Shown here: in pieces, positions 9,424 through 17,728 of the stretch
Numbering within the stretch: position 1 is the stretch's first letter
How the letters are laid out: every line of letters starts with the position of its first letter
NCBI GenBank assembly: GCA_018920255.1
Contig: JAHLMR010000001.1
Location: forward strand, 1-64,000
Length of the DNA stretch: 64,000 bases
Source: Candidatus Aenigmatarchaeota archaeon
Lineage (GTDB): Archaea; Aenigmatarchaeota; Aenigmatarchaeia; Aenigmatarchaeales; JAHLMR01
Direction: 5' to 3'
Made by a program: the position numbers and the translations under genes
Notes under the pieces: generated by a model
Seen by the model: only the letters and a program-made list of their open reading frames with translations
What the model was told of the DNA's origin: nothing
Databases searched by the model: none

Positions 9424-9676
9424 ACTTTTTGGTTTACATAGGAAATGAAGGGGTGTGAATATCAATAAAATTATAATTATTCGTTTTGTGAAGATTTTAT
9501 ATTCACATGATTATTCATTTTCATTAGAAAATAATAACTCTCACCCTTAAATTTCCCATAGAAATTGTTTATTCTTTTTAAGAATAAACCTTTATTTCTT
9601 ATAACATTGTTATTTAATAATATATAATAATTGTATTTGTTCCTATTGAAATAATGGGGTATGGGTTATAATTAAT
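9424..9676. other. Candidate replication origin (oriC) with three ORB-like elements
   Basis: The gap between orc1/cdc6 and the XRE gene holds three elements resembling the archaeal ORB/mini-ORB (a TTCC..GGAAA-like half followed by a G-rich string). They are 9433-9455 plus strand (ACATAGGAAATGAAGGGGTG), 9541-9564 minus strand (CTATGGGAAATTTAAGGGTG) and 9640-9660 plus strand (TTCCTATTGAAATAATGGGG, then T). The second is inverted relative to the other two. Between them are very AT-rich stretches, including 9595-9635, suitable for unwinding. A GTGAA-N9-TTCAC inverted repeat lies at 9488-9506. Location beside orc1/cdc6 is typical of archaeal origins. The assignment is by eye. Confidence 0.6.
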
Positions 9677-10420
9677 TTATAAAAAATTTTTTCTTAAACA
9701 GTCTATAATACTTTGTGTATCCTTTTTTATAATTGCAATAGGTATATTTTCTAATTCTGCTATTTTTCTTGCCAAATCATCAATATCCTCAGAACTTTGA
9801 AATATAACTAATCCAGGTTTAACATTACTAACCTTCAAAGCAACCATTGTACTTTTCCCTTTATGCGCACCTATAAAGATAATAGCCCTATTATTTGTTA
9901 AGCTATATAATTGAATAAATTGTATAGATGGTAGTTCTAATATAGCTTTCATTGTATCTACAATTGTATAACCATAAATCTTATTTTCAATATTTTCATT
10001 ACCAACAATAATAATAGCATCTAAAACTTTACAAAAATCTTTTATTGTAATACCTTTTCTAAAATCTGCAACATCAATAATAGATGAAAACTTATTTGTT
10101 TTATTAGGCATATTTATAAATTCTTTAATAACTTTTCCTCCATATTTTTCGTCAATTTCTATAAGAGCATTTACTATTTTACGAATCATTTTTATTCCAG
10201 GGCTTTGTCTTCTACCATTTTCATAATCACTTATTACAGAAGGCATAACACCTATTTTATCAGCAAGTTTTTTTTGTGAAACTTTAAAGATGTTTCTCCA
10301 TTTTTGAATAGTTTTACCTGGTTCTGAACTTAAAACAATATCTCCTGCAATTCTTTTTGCTACAATTATTTTATCTAAATTATTAACATCATTATTTTCT
10401 TCTTCATTCATATCTTTCAT
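9677..10420 (-). CDS. XRE-type HTH transcriptional regulator (COG1709-like)
   Basis: A 247-residue protein with an XRE/Cro-type helix-turn-helix around residues 36-75 (QKWRNIFKVSQKKLADKIG, then SVISDYENGRRQ). A C-terminal alpha/beta domain of about 150 residues follows. This arrangement matches a conserved archaeal regulator family. The start may be the second ATG at 10411, because AGAGATGA upstream fits it better as a ribosome binding site. The gene faces away from the ATPase at 10554; the 130-base gap must hold both promoters. It lies just beyond the candidate origin. Its target genes are unknown. Confidence 0.75.
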   Translation of the reverse strand: MKDMNEEENNDVNNLDKIIVAKRIAGDIVLSSEPGKTIQKWRNIFKVSQKKLADKIGVMPSVISDYENGRRQSPGIKMIRKIVNALIEIDEKYGGKVIKEFINMPNKTNKFSSIIDVADFRKGITIKDFCKVLDAIIIVGNENIENKIYGYTIVDTMKAILELPSIQFIQLYSLTNNRAIIFIGAHKGKSTMVALKVSNVKPGLVIFQSSEDIDDLARKIAELENIPIAIIKKDTQSIIDCLRKNFL

Positions 10421-10553
10421 CTCTTTGTGAAATACTTATATATAATTGTCGTATTGATATTTAAATGTTTATCAAATGAAATTCTAAATAATTGATTTAA
10501 AATTTTTAACTTATCAGTAAATTATTTAAGCTTTTATATTTTAATTTATAAAT

Positions 10554-11759
10554 ATGATAAAAAGAGCAGAAAAAGAATTTGAAAAGATTTCCCCAAAAGA
10601 ATTAATAGAATTAGAGTTTAGAGATGATAATTCAATAAAAATACCAACTAATAAGTATGGCAAAGTTTTAGATAATTATATTAGTCGTGTATCTACTGTC
10701 TTTAATGGGCATGATTTTAATACAATATTACTTGGTGATCCAGGTTCAGGAAAAACATATTTTGTTCTTGGATTAACTAAATACTTTAACAGTGAATATT
10801 TTAAACAACCTCGCAATCCTGAAAATACAGTTAAATTTTATTATATTGATAAAAAGGAGGATTTTTCTTCTAGAGAAATGAATATAAAAGGATTTCCAAT
10901 AGGTGTTGGTATAATAGATGATTTTGATTATAGATTTCATTTGGATTATTGTAAAGGAAAAGATTGTTCAAAACTTGCTAGCAATCTTATAGATTTATAT
11001 AATAAATTAAAGGAAGAAGAGCGCAATGTAATAATTATATCAAATGAAGAAATTACTTCTTTAGCTAAAAGATTTATTACTGATGAAGAAATTAAAAAAT
11101 CATTTATACAAACATTTGATAATTTTTTAGTGGCAGAAGAATTAAGTTATAATATAGTAGATGAAATATTATTAAAAAAACAATTACCAGAAAATATACC
11201 TTCAAAAGCTAGCGTCACAAGATTTGGTAATTTAACTTGTTCATCTTCAAACCCTATACGTTTATGGAATAATTTAAAAGAAAAAATTGGTAATATAAGT
11301 GATGAAATTCCTTTAATTTTTCCAGAAGTTAAGAGTAAAGATTTTAATAAAATTTATTCTTCTCCTAAAGTTATAAAAGTTTTTATCGGATCACATCATA
11401 TTTATTTAGATATGGATGACTATAGAATTGATGTATTTAGATTTAATTTCTTAACACCAAGAATTTTATCTTCAGTTAAAGAAGAATTAGGCGGGGAGAT
11501 AAGTTTAGGAAGCTTATCAAATTACTTTAAAATAAAAATAAACCCCAGAATTATAACAAATAAAATTTGTTCGGAACCTTTTAGTATCTATAATTTTAAG
11601 TATGGAGAAACTATTAAAAATTTATTAGAAAAATTTTATGTAAATAATTGTATGAAAGAAGATAATTTTTCAAATTTTATTAAAAATGCTTCAAAAACAG
11701 AGACAGATGAAGATTTTAAAAATTTATATAGGAAATATGAATTAAAATTACAGGCATAG
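10554..11759 (+). CDS. Unrecognised P-loop ATPase
   Basis: A 401-residue P-loop protein with Walker A GDPGSGKT at 61-68 and a Walker B-like VGIIDDFD near 118-125. It follows the AAA/Orc-like layout: a region of about 50 residues, the ATPase core, then a C-terminal half of about 200 residues that I do not recognise. It is not a standard Cdc6, RuvB or DnaC. Two cysteines (YCKGKDC) sit after Walker B. A TATA-like TTTAAG about 27 bases before the ATG suggests a leaderless transcript. It lies 130 bases from a divergent regulator and close to the candidate origin, so a replication or DNA-transaction role is possible but unproven. Confidence 0.6.
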   Translation: MIKRAEKEFEKISPKELIELEFRDDNSIKIPTNKYGKVLDNYISRVSTVFNGHDFNTILLGDPGSGKTYFVLGLTKYFNSEYFKQPRNPENTVKFYYIDKKEDFSSREMNIKGFPIGVGIIDDFDYRFHLDYCKGKDCSKLASNLIDLYNKLKEEERNVIIISNEEITSLAKRFITDEEIKKSFIQTFDNFLVAEELSYNIVDEILLKKQLPENIPSKASVTRFGNLTCSSSNPIRLWNNLKEKIGNISDEIPLIFPEVKSKDFNKIYSSPKVIKVFIGSHHIYLDMDDYRIDVFRFNFLTPRILSSVKEELGGEISLGSLSNYFKIKINPRIITNKICSEPFSIYNFKYGETIKNLLEKFYVNNCMKEDNFSNFIKNASKTETDEDFKNLYRKYELKLQA

Positions 11760-11802
11760 TTTTTCAGAAATCTTTATTAAGTTTAAAACTTTTAAATTTT
11801 AT

Positions 11803-12123
11803 ATGTTTAATATATCAACTCGCCAGATGGAAAAAATGATGGCACAATTAGGAATAAAGTCTGAAAATATAGATGCTAAAAGAGTAATAATAGAAAGAGA
11901 TGAAGGAAACATAATAATAGAAAACCCACAAATAACAAAAATGGTAATTCAAGGAAATGAGACGTTTCAAATTGTCGGAGAAAGTAAAATAGAAAAAATA
12001 AAATTTTCTGAAGATGATATAAAACTTGTTATGGAACAAACAGGAGCATCAAGAGAAGTTGTGGAAAAAACACTAAATGAAACAAATGATATTGCAGAAG
12101 CTATTTTAAAGCTGAAAAAATGA
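11803..12123 (+). CDS. nac: Archaeal nascent polypeptide-associated complex protein (NAC)
   Basis: A 106-residue archaeal NAC homologue, which binds ribosomes near the exit tunnel as a homodimer. The N-terminal NAC barrel (about residues 15-65) begins after MEKMMAQLGI and includes IQGNETFQIVGES. A C-terminal UBA domain (about 68-106) has DIKLVMEQTGASREVVEKTL. Length and order are normal. TTTAAA about 25 bases upstream of the ATG fits a leaderless promoter. It appears monocistronic, followed by a CBS protein with its own TATA box. Confidence 0.93.
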   Translation: MFNISTRQMEKMMAQLGIKSENIDAKRVIIERDEGNIIIENPQITKMVIQGNETFQIVGESKIEKIKFSEDDIKLVMEQTGASREVVEKTLNETNDIAEAILKLKK

Positions 12124-12170
12124 ATCTGAATAAATTACTACCAAAATATATATTCTCTTCTACAGAAAGA

Positions 12171-12178
12171 TTTAAATA
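12171..12178 (+). promoter_or_regulatory. TATA box deciding a leaderless start
   Basis: TTTAAATA lies only 5 bases before the ATG at 12184 but about 27 bases before the ATG at 12202. Archaeal transcription starts about 25 bases downstream of TATA, so the first ATG would not be transcribed and 12202 is the likely start of the CBS protein. Confidence 0.6.
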
Positions 12179-12201
12179 GACTAATGTTGAAAAAATTATT
12201 T

Positions 12202-12747
12202 ATGCCAACAGAAATAAGAGCAAGAGATATAATGGTTACGCGTGTTATAACTGCTAGACCTAATCAGACTGTTTTAGAAGCAGCAAAATTAATGAGAGAT
12301 GAAGATGTTGGATCAGTTATAGTATGTGAGGGTACTAGACCAATAGGTATAGCAACACGCGAAGATATTGTATCAAAAGTTGTAGCTTTAGATAAAGATC
12401 CAAAGAAAGTTTTAATAAAAGATATTATGAATACACCTCTTGTAACATGTTCAGCTGATGAAGATGTTATTAACATAGCAAGAACAATGTCAAAATATGG
12501 TTATGAAAGAATTCCTGTTGTAGATTTTGGAAAATTAGTAGGAATCGTATCTGTAAGAGAAATAGCAAAAGTTTCATCTGAAGCAGTAGAAATATTACGT
12601 GAAAGATTTTCAATAACAACAGAAGGTGCTATAGAAGAAATAAATTCAGGATATTGCGAATTATGTGGAAATTATAGTGAAATCTTACATTATGTAAATG
12701 ATAGATGGGTTTGTGATAACTGTAAAGATGAAGCAGAAGAAATATAA
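12202..12747 (+). CDS. CBS-domain pair with C-terminal zinc ribbon
   Basis: About 181 residues: two CBS domains (IRARDIMVTRVITARPNQTV and IKDIMNTPLVTCSADED), then a zinc-ribbon-like tail CELC-x18-CDNC. CBS pairs bind adenine nucleotides and act as energy sensors. The zinc tail suggests contact with nucleic acid or protein; the target is unknown. The start at 12202 is preferred over 12184 because the TATA box is too close to the latter, implying a leaderless message. It precedes dnaG by about 60 bases on the same strand. Confidence 0.85.
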   Translation: MPTEIRARDIMVTRVITARPNQTVLEAAKLMRDEDVGSVIVCEGTRPIGIATREDIVSKVVALDKDPKKVLIKDIMNTPLVTCSADEDVINIARTMSKYGYERIPVVDFGKLVGIVSVREIAKVSSEAVEILRERFSITTEGAIEEINSGYCELCGNYSEILHYVNDRWVCDNCKDEAEEI

Positions 12748-12806
12748 CCATTACTCTTAATTCTCTTATTTCTGTTGGCAAATAAATGATTAAAGGTGAT
12801 TATTAT

Positions 12807-14078
12807 ATGGCAAAATTAGCACAAGCTACTATAAAATATAATATTTATGCAAAATTTGAAGCAGAAGGTATGGTTGAAAAACCAGATGTAATAGGTGCAT
12901 TATTCGGTCAAACAGAAGGACTATTAGGTCCAGAAATGGATTTAAGAGAACTTCAAAAATCTGGAAGAATTGGAAGAATAGAAGCAATAATTGAAGTACA
13001 TAATGGAAAAGCTAGCGGAACAATTATAATACCATCATCTTTAGATTCAACAGAAACAGCGCTTATTGCTGCATGTATAGAAACAATAGAAAGAGTAGGG
13101 CCATGTAATGCTAAAATAAAAATTGAAAAAATAGAAGACGTAAGAAACATAAAAAGAAAATATATTATTGATAGAGCAAAAGATCTTTTAAATAAAATAT
13201 ATGAAGAAGGAATTTCTGATATACAAGAGCTTTCTGAGCAATTAAAGGAGTCTGTAAGAATTTCAGAAATTACAACATGGAATGGATTACCTTCAGGCCC
13301 AAACATAGAAAGTTTTGATGAAATAATAGTTGTTGAAGGAAGAGCAGATGTATTAAATCTCTTAAGAGCAGGTATAAAAAATGTTGTAGCAATAGAAGGA
13401 ACATCTATACCAGAAGCTATTATAAAATTATCACAAGAAAAGACAATAACAGTGTTTTTAGATGGAGATAGAGGCGGAGATTTAATTTTAAAAGAAATTA
13501 TGTCTGTTGCTGATATTGATTTTGTGGCAAGAGCACCAAGAGGAAAGGAAGTAGAGGAGTTAACTAAAAAAGAAATATACAAGTCATTAAGAGATAAAAT
13601 TTCTGCAAGTCAAATAAAAATAGATTATAAAGTACAAAAAGAAGATAAAAAAATAATTCAAGAAAAACCAAAAGTAACAGTTTCTACGGTTACAACAAGA
13701 AAAACAGAAGAAGAACAAATACCAATTAATATTTTAGAAACAGCAATAGAATCAGCTAAAAAAATAGAAAGAGATATAAAAAAACATGAGGAAGATATAC
13801 ATCTTAAAAAATTTAAAGAAATATTAGAAAGCTTAATAGGAACTAGAGCAGCATGTTTCATTAATGCAAATGGAGATGTTTTAGGAAAAGTTCCGGTTAG
13901 AGAAATTTTTGATGCAATAAAAGAAATTGAAGCAAGTGGAATAATATTTGATGGAGAAATTGATCAAAAACTTTTAAGTATAGCAGAAAAGAAGGGAATA
14001 AAATATTTAATTGGAATGAAATCAAAAAAATTAAGACCATCTTCAAAGGTTAAAATATTAACTATAAATGATTTATAA
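12807..14078 (+). CDS. dnaG: Archaeal DnaG-type primase/exosome subunit
   Basis: A 423-residue archaeal DnaG. An N-terminal region of about 160 residues (LFGQTEGLLG) is followed by a TOPRIM domain with VVEGRADVLNLLRAGI (catalytic Glu) and VFLDGDRGG (the acidic DGD motif), then a charged linker and a C-terminal domain ending in KKLRPSSKVKI. In archaea DnaG is mainly a subunit of the RNA exosome that binds poly(A), with some primase activity reported. The ATG at 12807 has AGGTGAT seven bases upstream and is preferred to the ATG at 12786. The length is normal for the family. Confidence 0.95.
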   Translation: MAKLAQATIKYNIYAKFEAEGMVEKPDVIGALFGQTEGLLGPEMDLRELQKSGRIGRIEAIIEVHNGKASGTIIIPSSLDSTETALIAACIETIERVGPCNAKIKIEKIEDVRNIKRKYIIDRAKDLLNKIYEEGISDIQELSEQLKESVRISEITTWNGLPSGPNIESFDEIIVVEGRADVLNLLRAGIKNVVAIEGTSIPEAIIKLSQEKTITVFLDGDRGGDLILKEIMSVADIDFVARAPRGKEVEELTKKEIYKSLRDKISASQIKIDYKVQKEDKKIIQEKPKVTVSTVTTRKTEEEQIPINILETAIESAKKIERDIKKHEEDIHLKKFKEILESLIGTRAACFINANGDVLGKVPVREIFDAIKEIEASGIIFDGEIDQKLLSIAEKKGIKYLIGMKSKKLRPSSKVKILTINDL

Positions 14079-14101
14079 ATTAAACAAATAATTTATTTTT
14101 T

Positions 14102-15097
14102 ATGTTATTATATGAAAAAATTTTAAATAAAATTAGAAATAAATTTCAAAATAAAAATATAATTATTACAAATTCAAAAAATATACAGTGGCTATCAGGA
14201 AAAGTAGATAATTTTGGTATAATTGTAATTACAAAAGATAATCAATATGTTTTTACAACCGAAGGTTTTGCTCCAAGGTTTAATAATAAAATTTATGAAA
14301 TAATAACGTTTGAAAAATTAAATTCTGAAAAAATAAAAGAAAAACCTCTTAAAATGATATTAAATTATCTTAAAATAAAGAATGTTGTGTCAGATATTAA
14401 ATATAAAAATATAAAGAATGTTTCACAAGAAATTTTAAAATTAAGATCTATAAAGTTTAAAGAAGAAATAAAATTATTAAAGAAAGCAAGGGAGATAACA
14501 GAAAAATCAATTAATTATGTAATAAAAAATATTTATGAAGGAATAAAAGAAATAGAAATAGCAGGCTTACTTGAAATGAAAATGAGAAAATTGGGTGCAG
14601 AATGTTTTTCATTTAATACTATTGTTGCATCAGGAAAAAACTCCTTTTTAACTCATACAACACCAACTAATAAAAAATTAAATAAAAATGATATAATTCT
14701 AATAGATGCTGGTGCAGTGTATTCTGGATATTCTGCAGATATAACAAGAACAATATGTTTCGGTGAAAATAAAGAATTTGAAAGAATAAATCAAACACTT
14801 CAAGAAATAAATAAAAATATTTTAGAAAAAATAAAAGTTGGAGTTAAAATAAAATATATCGATAATTTTTATAAAAACTCATTGTTAAAATTAAATTTTA
14901 AATATCTTCATGGAGTTTGTCACGGAATTGGTGTTGATGTTCATGAACATCCAAGTATTTTTTCAAACGATAAATTTGAAGAGGGAAATGTTTTTACTAT
15001 AGAACCAGGAATTTATATTCAAAATAAATTCGGAGTAAGATTTGAAGATATGTATTATATAAATAAAAGAGGTGAATGTACATGCTTAAACAAATAG
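14102..15097 (+). CDS. pepQ: Xaa-Pro aminopeptidase/dipeptidase (M24)
   Basis: A 331-residue M24 metallopeptidase that cleaves next to proline. The N-terminal creatinase-like domain (about 1-120) is followed by the pita-bread catalytic domain with all metal ligands: D202 (LIDAGAVYSGY), D213 (SADITRT), H274 (GVCHGIGVDVHEHP), E301 (FTIEPGIYI) and E315 (VRFEDM). It should be an active cytosolic peptidase. Its 3' end overlaps the next gene, a second peptidase, so the two form a peptide-degradation operon. The slightly short N-terminus is within range for archaeal members. Confidence 0.93.
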   Translation: MLLYEKILNKIRNKFQNKNIIITNSKNIQWLSGKVDNFGIIVITKDNQYVFTTEGFAPRFNNKIYEIITFEKLNSEKIKEKPLKMILNYLKIKNVVSDIKYKNIKNVSQEILKLRSIKFKEEIKLLKKAREITEKSINYVIKNIYEGIKEIEIAGLLEMKMRKLGAECFSFNTIVASGKNSFLTHTTPTNKKLNKNDIILIDAGAVYSGYSADITRTICFGENKEFERINQTLQEINKNILEKIKVGVKIKYIDNFYKNSLLKLNFKYLHGVCHGIGVDVHEHPSIFSNDKFEEGNVFTIEPGIYIQNKFGVRFEDMYYINKRGECTCLNK

Positions 15098-16374
15098 CAA
15101 AAGAATTTGTTAAAAGTTTTCCATGCGGAAGAAAGGAAAATAAAAAAATAGAATATTTTAAGAAAAAGTATGGTAAAAATTTTGAAGAAATTTTAGAAAT
15201 GAAAACTTTTTTTGAAAGTAATTTAAATCAGGAACAAAGAAAAATTCTATCAGAATTAATGAAACCTATAAATGGTCCAATTGTTTATAAAAAAGATAAT
15301 AAATATTATGTAAATGATAAAATTGGAGAATGTTTAAGAATTGTTTATTCTGATTTTGAAGAACCAAGAAATTTAGCTTTATTAATAGCAGAAGAATACT
15401 GGAAAAGAGGAGTACACGTTTCTTTAATACCAACCCTATCATCTATTTCAAGAAAACATTTACAGGTTATTCCAGAATATACAGCTGCAGAACTTCCAGA
15501 GCCATCAAAAATCTTTGCAGAAAAATTTGATGCAAGAATTTTTATAGGTGGAGATGAAGATGATAACTGGATAAGAGGTTTAGAAAGTAAACAATTACTA
15601 TCTGCTCCATCAACACAATATTTAAGACAAATTATGGATAAAAGAAAAGTCAGATGGTGTGTCTTTGGTTGGCCGATAAAAAAGAAAAAATATTATGTTA
15701 AACCAGAATTTTATAGAAAAGTATTTATAGAATCAATAAAAAGTACTTTTTCGAAAGAGGTAAAAGAATATTGTAATTATTATAAAAAAGCACTTGAAGG
15801 TTGTAGTGAAATTAAAATTACTGCAAATGATGGAACAGAATTAACCTTTAACATAAAAAATAGACCAATTTTAGTTGCAGACGGAATAATCGATGAGAAT
15901 GATATGAAAAATGGGGATGTTGGTTTAAATATTCCTGATGGAGAAGTATTTTTAGCACCTCATGAATATTCTGCTAACGGAAAAATAAAATTTGATTTTG
16001 TTGCAACACATGGATTTGGTCTTATTAAAAATCTTTGGATAGAATTTAAAGATGGAAAAGTTATTAATTTTAAGGCAGATGGATCAGGAACAAAAAGATT
16101 TAAAAAATTTTTAGACTCTAACACAGGAGATAAAGATAGAATAGCAGAGTTTGGAATTGGAACAAACCCATCAGCAAAATTTATAGGTGAAACTATTGTT
16201 GATGAAAAAATTTTAGGAAGTATTCATATTGCAATAGGAAGTAATCAAGGAGCATATCATGGAAAAAATGTTGCATCAAGCCATTTAGATATGATAAAAA
16301 TTATGAAAGGAAAACAAGGAAATTGTTGGGCAGATGGAAAATTAATTATGAAAGATGGTATGCCAAATTTATAG
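15082..16374 (+). CDS. M29-family leucyl aminopeptidase (aminopeptidase T-like)
   Basis: About 430 residues matching the M29 aminopeptidase family, dinuclear metal enzymes that release N-terminal residues. The conserved C-terminal half is clear: NIPDGEVFLAPHEYS, FGIGTNPSAKFIGETIVDEK, GSIHIAIGSNQGAYHG and ASSHLDM contain the expected Glu, His and Asp ligands. The first 200 residues are more divergent. The ATG at 15082 is chosen over 15076 because GGTGA ends six bases before it. It overlaps pepQ by 16 bases and converges on the radical SAM gene, overlapping by six bases. Confidence 0.87.
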   Translation: MLKQIAKEFVKSFPCGRKENKKIEYFKKKYGKNFEEILEMKTFFESNLNQEQRKILSELMKPINGPIVYKKDNKYYVNDKIGECLRIVYSDFEEPRNLALLIAEEYWKRGVHVSLIPTLSSISRKHLQVIPEYTAAELPEPSKIFAEKFDARIFIGGDEDDNWIRGLESKQLLSAPSTQYLRQIMDKRKVRWCVFGWPIKKKKYYVKPEFYRKVFIESIKSTFSKEVKEYCNYYKKALEGCSEIKITANDGTELTFNIKNRPILVADGIIDENDMKNGDVGLNIPDGEVFLAPHEYSANGKIKFDFVATHGFGLIKNLWIEFKDGKVINFKADGSGTKRFKKFLDSNTGDKDRIAEFGIGTNPSAKFIGETIVDEKILGSIHIAIGSNQGAYHGKNVASSHLDMIKIMKGKQGNCWADGKLIMKDGMPNL

Positions 16375-17676
16375 TTTTTCTAAATATTCCTTTAAATCAT
16401 TTGTTGCTATTTTAAGCGATAAAGGATTCTTTTCATTTTTTATTTTCTCATATGTTTCTTTTTTAAGACAATTTTCAATTTTTATATTTAATTTAGATTC
16501 AACATTTTTTATTGCTTGATAAGTTTCTGAATCATATTTAAAATAACAAATTATTTTTTCATAATTTTCAATATGAGCTTTTAAAAATTTCAATATTCTT
16601 TCTGTTGTAACTTTTATATAAAGCTCTTTTATTTCTTTTGTTTCTTCCCATTCAGGCCAATCATAACTATTAAATGGATAATAGTTTACAAATTCATAAG
16701 GAATAACCCCAGGACTACTAATAACTACTAAATGTATTTTTTCATAATTTTTTAAGCTTTTTATAGAAGATTTTATTGCATTATGAAGTTTAGAAAGATA
16801 GTATGGTTTTTTGTATGAACAAGGAATAAATAAAAGAATAGTTTTATCTTTAGGAGGTTTATAAAACCTTTGAAAATAATCTTGCCAAACTTCATAATAT
16901 GGATGTATTAATTGTTCTTTTCCAGCACCAATTATTTTTATCATTTTTTCTTTATGAAACTTGGGTATAAATGAAAAGTTATTAAACTCTTTTTCACATT
17001 CTGGATAATCTTTAACAATTTCATTAAACTGCTTTTCATCAAGTGGCTTCCATTTCCCAGAAATAAATAAATCAAAAATAGGAGCGTTTGAATGAGGAAA
17101 TGTATTAATTAATACGATTGTGTCAGAATATTTTTTTGCAAACTCAACAGATTTTTTAACCTCTTCTTTTAAATCTTTAACAAAAGGAAGTCCAACCATA
17201 AGATAAGTACGTACTTTAAAGCCATTTTTTCTAATTATTTCTGAAGCTTTAATAAAATCTTCTACAGTAAACCCCTTTTTATATAATTTTAAAATTTCGT
17301 TGTTTGCTATTTCAAGCCCAATTGCAACAGATAAATCTAAACCCTTAAAATCAGATAAATTCTCATCATTAATAAATTCTGGTCTAGATTCAATTATTAA
17401 TTTTTTAATATTATTAGATATACATTTTTTAACAAAATATTGTCTAATTACCTTCGGAAATTGCTTATCATCTAAAAAACTTCCGGAGGTAAAAAGTTTT
17501 ATTTCTTCTATTTTTTCCTTTACATTTTCTTTTTCAATATCTCTAAAAATATTATCTATCTTTTCTTTTAATTTTCTAATACTTGGTTTTGGCCCTATTA
17601 TTCTTCCCCATCCACATCCAAAACATTCTCCCCAAGCACATTTTCCAGAGGTTAGTATAATTGTTTTTGATTTCAT
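16369..17676 (-). CDS. Radical SAM RaSEA-like enzyme fused to an ArcS-type catalytic domain (archaeosine synthesis)
   Basis: A 435-residue protein. The N-terminal half is a radical SAM domain with C13-x4-C18-x2-C21 (CAWGECFGC), resembling RaSEA, the enzyme that turns the lysine adduct of preQ0-tRNA into archaeosine. The C-terminal half carries FIPCSYKKPYYLSKLH, which fits the PC-x3-KPY-x2-S-x2-H motif of archaeosine synthase ArcS. The two activities are usually on separate proteins. The gene starts 52 bases from tgtA in the opposite direction, a shared promoter region, so the whole archaeosine route after preQ0 may be encoded by two genes. ATG at 17676 was chosen because longer forms would run into the tgtA promoter and gene. 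Confidence 0.82.
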   Translation of the reverse strand: MKSKTIILTSGKCAWGECFGCGWGRIIGPKPSIRKLKEKIDNIFRDIEKENVKEKIEEIKLFTSGSFLDDKQFPKVIRQYFVKKCISNNIKKLIIESRPEFINDENLSDFKGLDLSVAIGLEIANNEILKLYKKGFTVEDFIKASEIIRKNGFKVRTYLMVGLPFVKDLKEEVKKSVEFAKKYSDTIVLINTFPHSNAPIFDLFISGKWKPLDEKQFNEIVKDYPECEKEFNNFSFIPKFHKEKMIKIIGAGKEQLIHPYYEVWQDYFQRFYKPPKDKTILLFIPCSYKKPYYLSKLHNAIKSSIKSLKNYEKIHLVVISSPGVIPYEFVNYYPFNSYDWPEWEETKEIKELYIKVTTERILKFLKAHIENYEKIICYFKYDSETYQAIKNVESKLNIKIENCLKKETYEKIKNEKNPLSLKIATNDLKEYLEKL

Positions 17677-17728
17677 ATTTTTTAATTTAAAATTAAAATA
17701 TTTAAAAACTGAATATGAAATTATTTTT

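Noticed and set aside
12953-13582. 209-codon open frame opposite dnaG
   Set aside because: Shadow of dnaG; the composition (Ser/Ile-rich) is that of an antisense frame and no domain is seen.
17300-17728. N-terminal extension of tgtA
   Set aside because: The extension lies within the opposite radical SAM gene, and the family begins at MNFEIIDRDA with a TATA box at leaderless distance.
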